The notes under the pieces are model-generated. The model was given only the letters and a program-made list of their open reading frames with translations. It was not told where the DNA came from and made no database searches. Shown here in pieces: positions 63,034 to 64,000 of a stretch of DNA of 64,000 nucleotides. Made by a program: the position numbers and the translations under genes. How positions within the stretch are numbered: position 1 is the first letter of the stretch; every line of letters begins with the position of its first letter. Source of the stretch: Platynereis dumerilii (taxonomy: Eukaryota; Annelida; Polychaeta; Phyllodocida; Nereididae); assembly GCA_026936325.1 (NCBI GenBank), contig JAPTHN010000003.1, positions 62,275,192 to 62,339,191 of the forward strand, given 5' to 3'.

Positions 63034-64000
63034 TCAGAATTCAGAGAGGCAGCACACAGATTGATGAAACCAGCTAGAAAGACAGAACATAAGTCCTAGC
63101 TTTCGTCTTGCATTATCCTTAGAAATGAGAATCATAATCTTAATGGACAACAGTGTCATAAGTTCTTGAAGAAAACGAGGAGCTGTCTACAATCTCTGCC
63201 TCCAAGAACAGCTTCTGTAATATCAGAGCCACTAATTTTTGTGTAAACTTAGCAGCAAATTCAGGTTTAGCCAAGTGAAGAGGAAAATATTATTCATGAG
63301 GAACGGAAATGGAAGAAGGCATGACGAGCAGGGAATTGTTCCTTTGAATTTATTATTGCATCCATTCTCATGCCCTCCTAAGAAATAAGCGGTCTGCAAT
63401 TGTTATAATCATATTTATCACCAGCAGACAAATAAGTCTTAATAATGTGGGGATAAGGATGTTTATCTTTTGAAATTCATCAATACTCAAGATTGCGGTT
63501 AATTTGGAATCTTGCACTAAAGGCTTGCCACCGTCACTTGATTAGAAAACAAGTTTGCTCTTCTATTTATGAATCTCTATATACAATAGATGTAAGTATA
63601 GTCACTTGGTGTGAACAAAATATATGTTCTTCAAAGTGATCTCTTCTGCATCTTTTACAATTTAATCTTTCTCAGGCTTGTAGCACAAAACAAAATTTGA
63701 TGTGACCTCGTTAGAAGAAAATATGACTAATTAAGGTAATATTACCTAATTATGCCCACTTTTTATACATTTATGTAAGGTTTAGTGTTTCTGATGCTGT
63801 TGGGTTTTAAGAACTTCAGTTATAGTGGAGTTTCATGAAACATTTGGTCATTTAAAACCAGTGATGTGCTCCGTTTTATCTGAACTTACATGCTCACGGA
63901 GCTTAACGAAGATACCTCCAGAAAAGTGCCTTCCACTAATTATTTTTTGGTAAACTTTTGATATGTTATCCCTGGGTGGTCTAAGATTCATAAAATATAT
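63034..64000. other. right flank, nothing recognised
   Basis: AT-rich sequence to the window edge with no feature I can support. Confidence 0.5.

Noticed and set aside
1-64000. Retrovirus-like, LTR, Polinton-like, CRISPR or prokaryotic features
   Set aside because: No paired long terminal repeats, capsid, envelope, integrase or polymerase motifs, no regularly spaced repeat arrays, and no operon-like gene packing were seen.

Overview
This window reads as AT-rich intergenic or intronic DNA from an animal, and I see no complete gene. There are no long open frames, no operon-like packing and no ribosome-binding sites. It does hold candidate spliced exons, a tRNA-derived SINE, two LINE 3' ends, (CTAT)n microsatellites and many short terminal-inverted-repeat (TIR) DNA transposons. 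A non-vertebrate animal, perhaps a marine deuterostome, is my best guess, but nothing here fixes the species.

Layout: 1-3,446 is ordinary flank. 3,447-22,675 (arm 1) and 22,999-36,428 (arm 2) are the two arms of an old direct tandem duplication. They are collinear from a shared start motif to a shared (CTAT)n microsatellite and beyond. They differ mainly by transposons that entered one arm only, so each arm shows the empty site for several insertions in the other. 36,429-44,275 is flank with two LINE 3' fragments. 44,276-51,386 is a stack of nested DNA transposons up to four levels deep. 51,387-64,000 is flank with a 155-bp tandem repeat inside a TIR-bounded element, a 183-bp duplication and one unexplained 118-codon frame.

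The only gene evidence with comparative support is on the minus strand near the start of each arm: a two-exon piece at 4,989-5,434 and its paralogue at 24,596-25,034. In the best-aligned part of the first exon, eight of nine differences between arms are silent third-position changes, as expected of a protein under selection. The arm-1 copy carries a 7-bp insertion that shifts its frame. I do not recognise the protein.

The mobile elements are the main content. A 5.8-kb TIR element (12,493-18,306) and a 5.5-kb relative (45,488-50,963) share both ends and much of their interior, including a SINE that was already inside their ancestor. Each later took different insertions. Inside the first lies a 2.2-kb element carrying eight copies of a 13-bp motif (GTGACGGAAGGAC), mostly inverted between its two ends. 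Several small elements carry their own minisatellites between their TIRs. No retroviral, LTR or Polinton-like copy was recognised.
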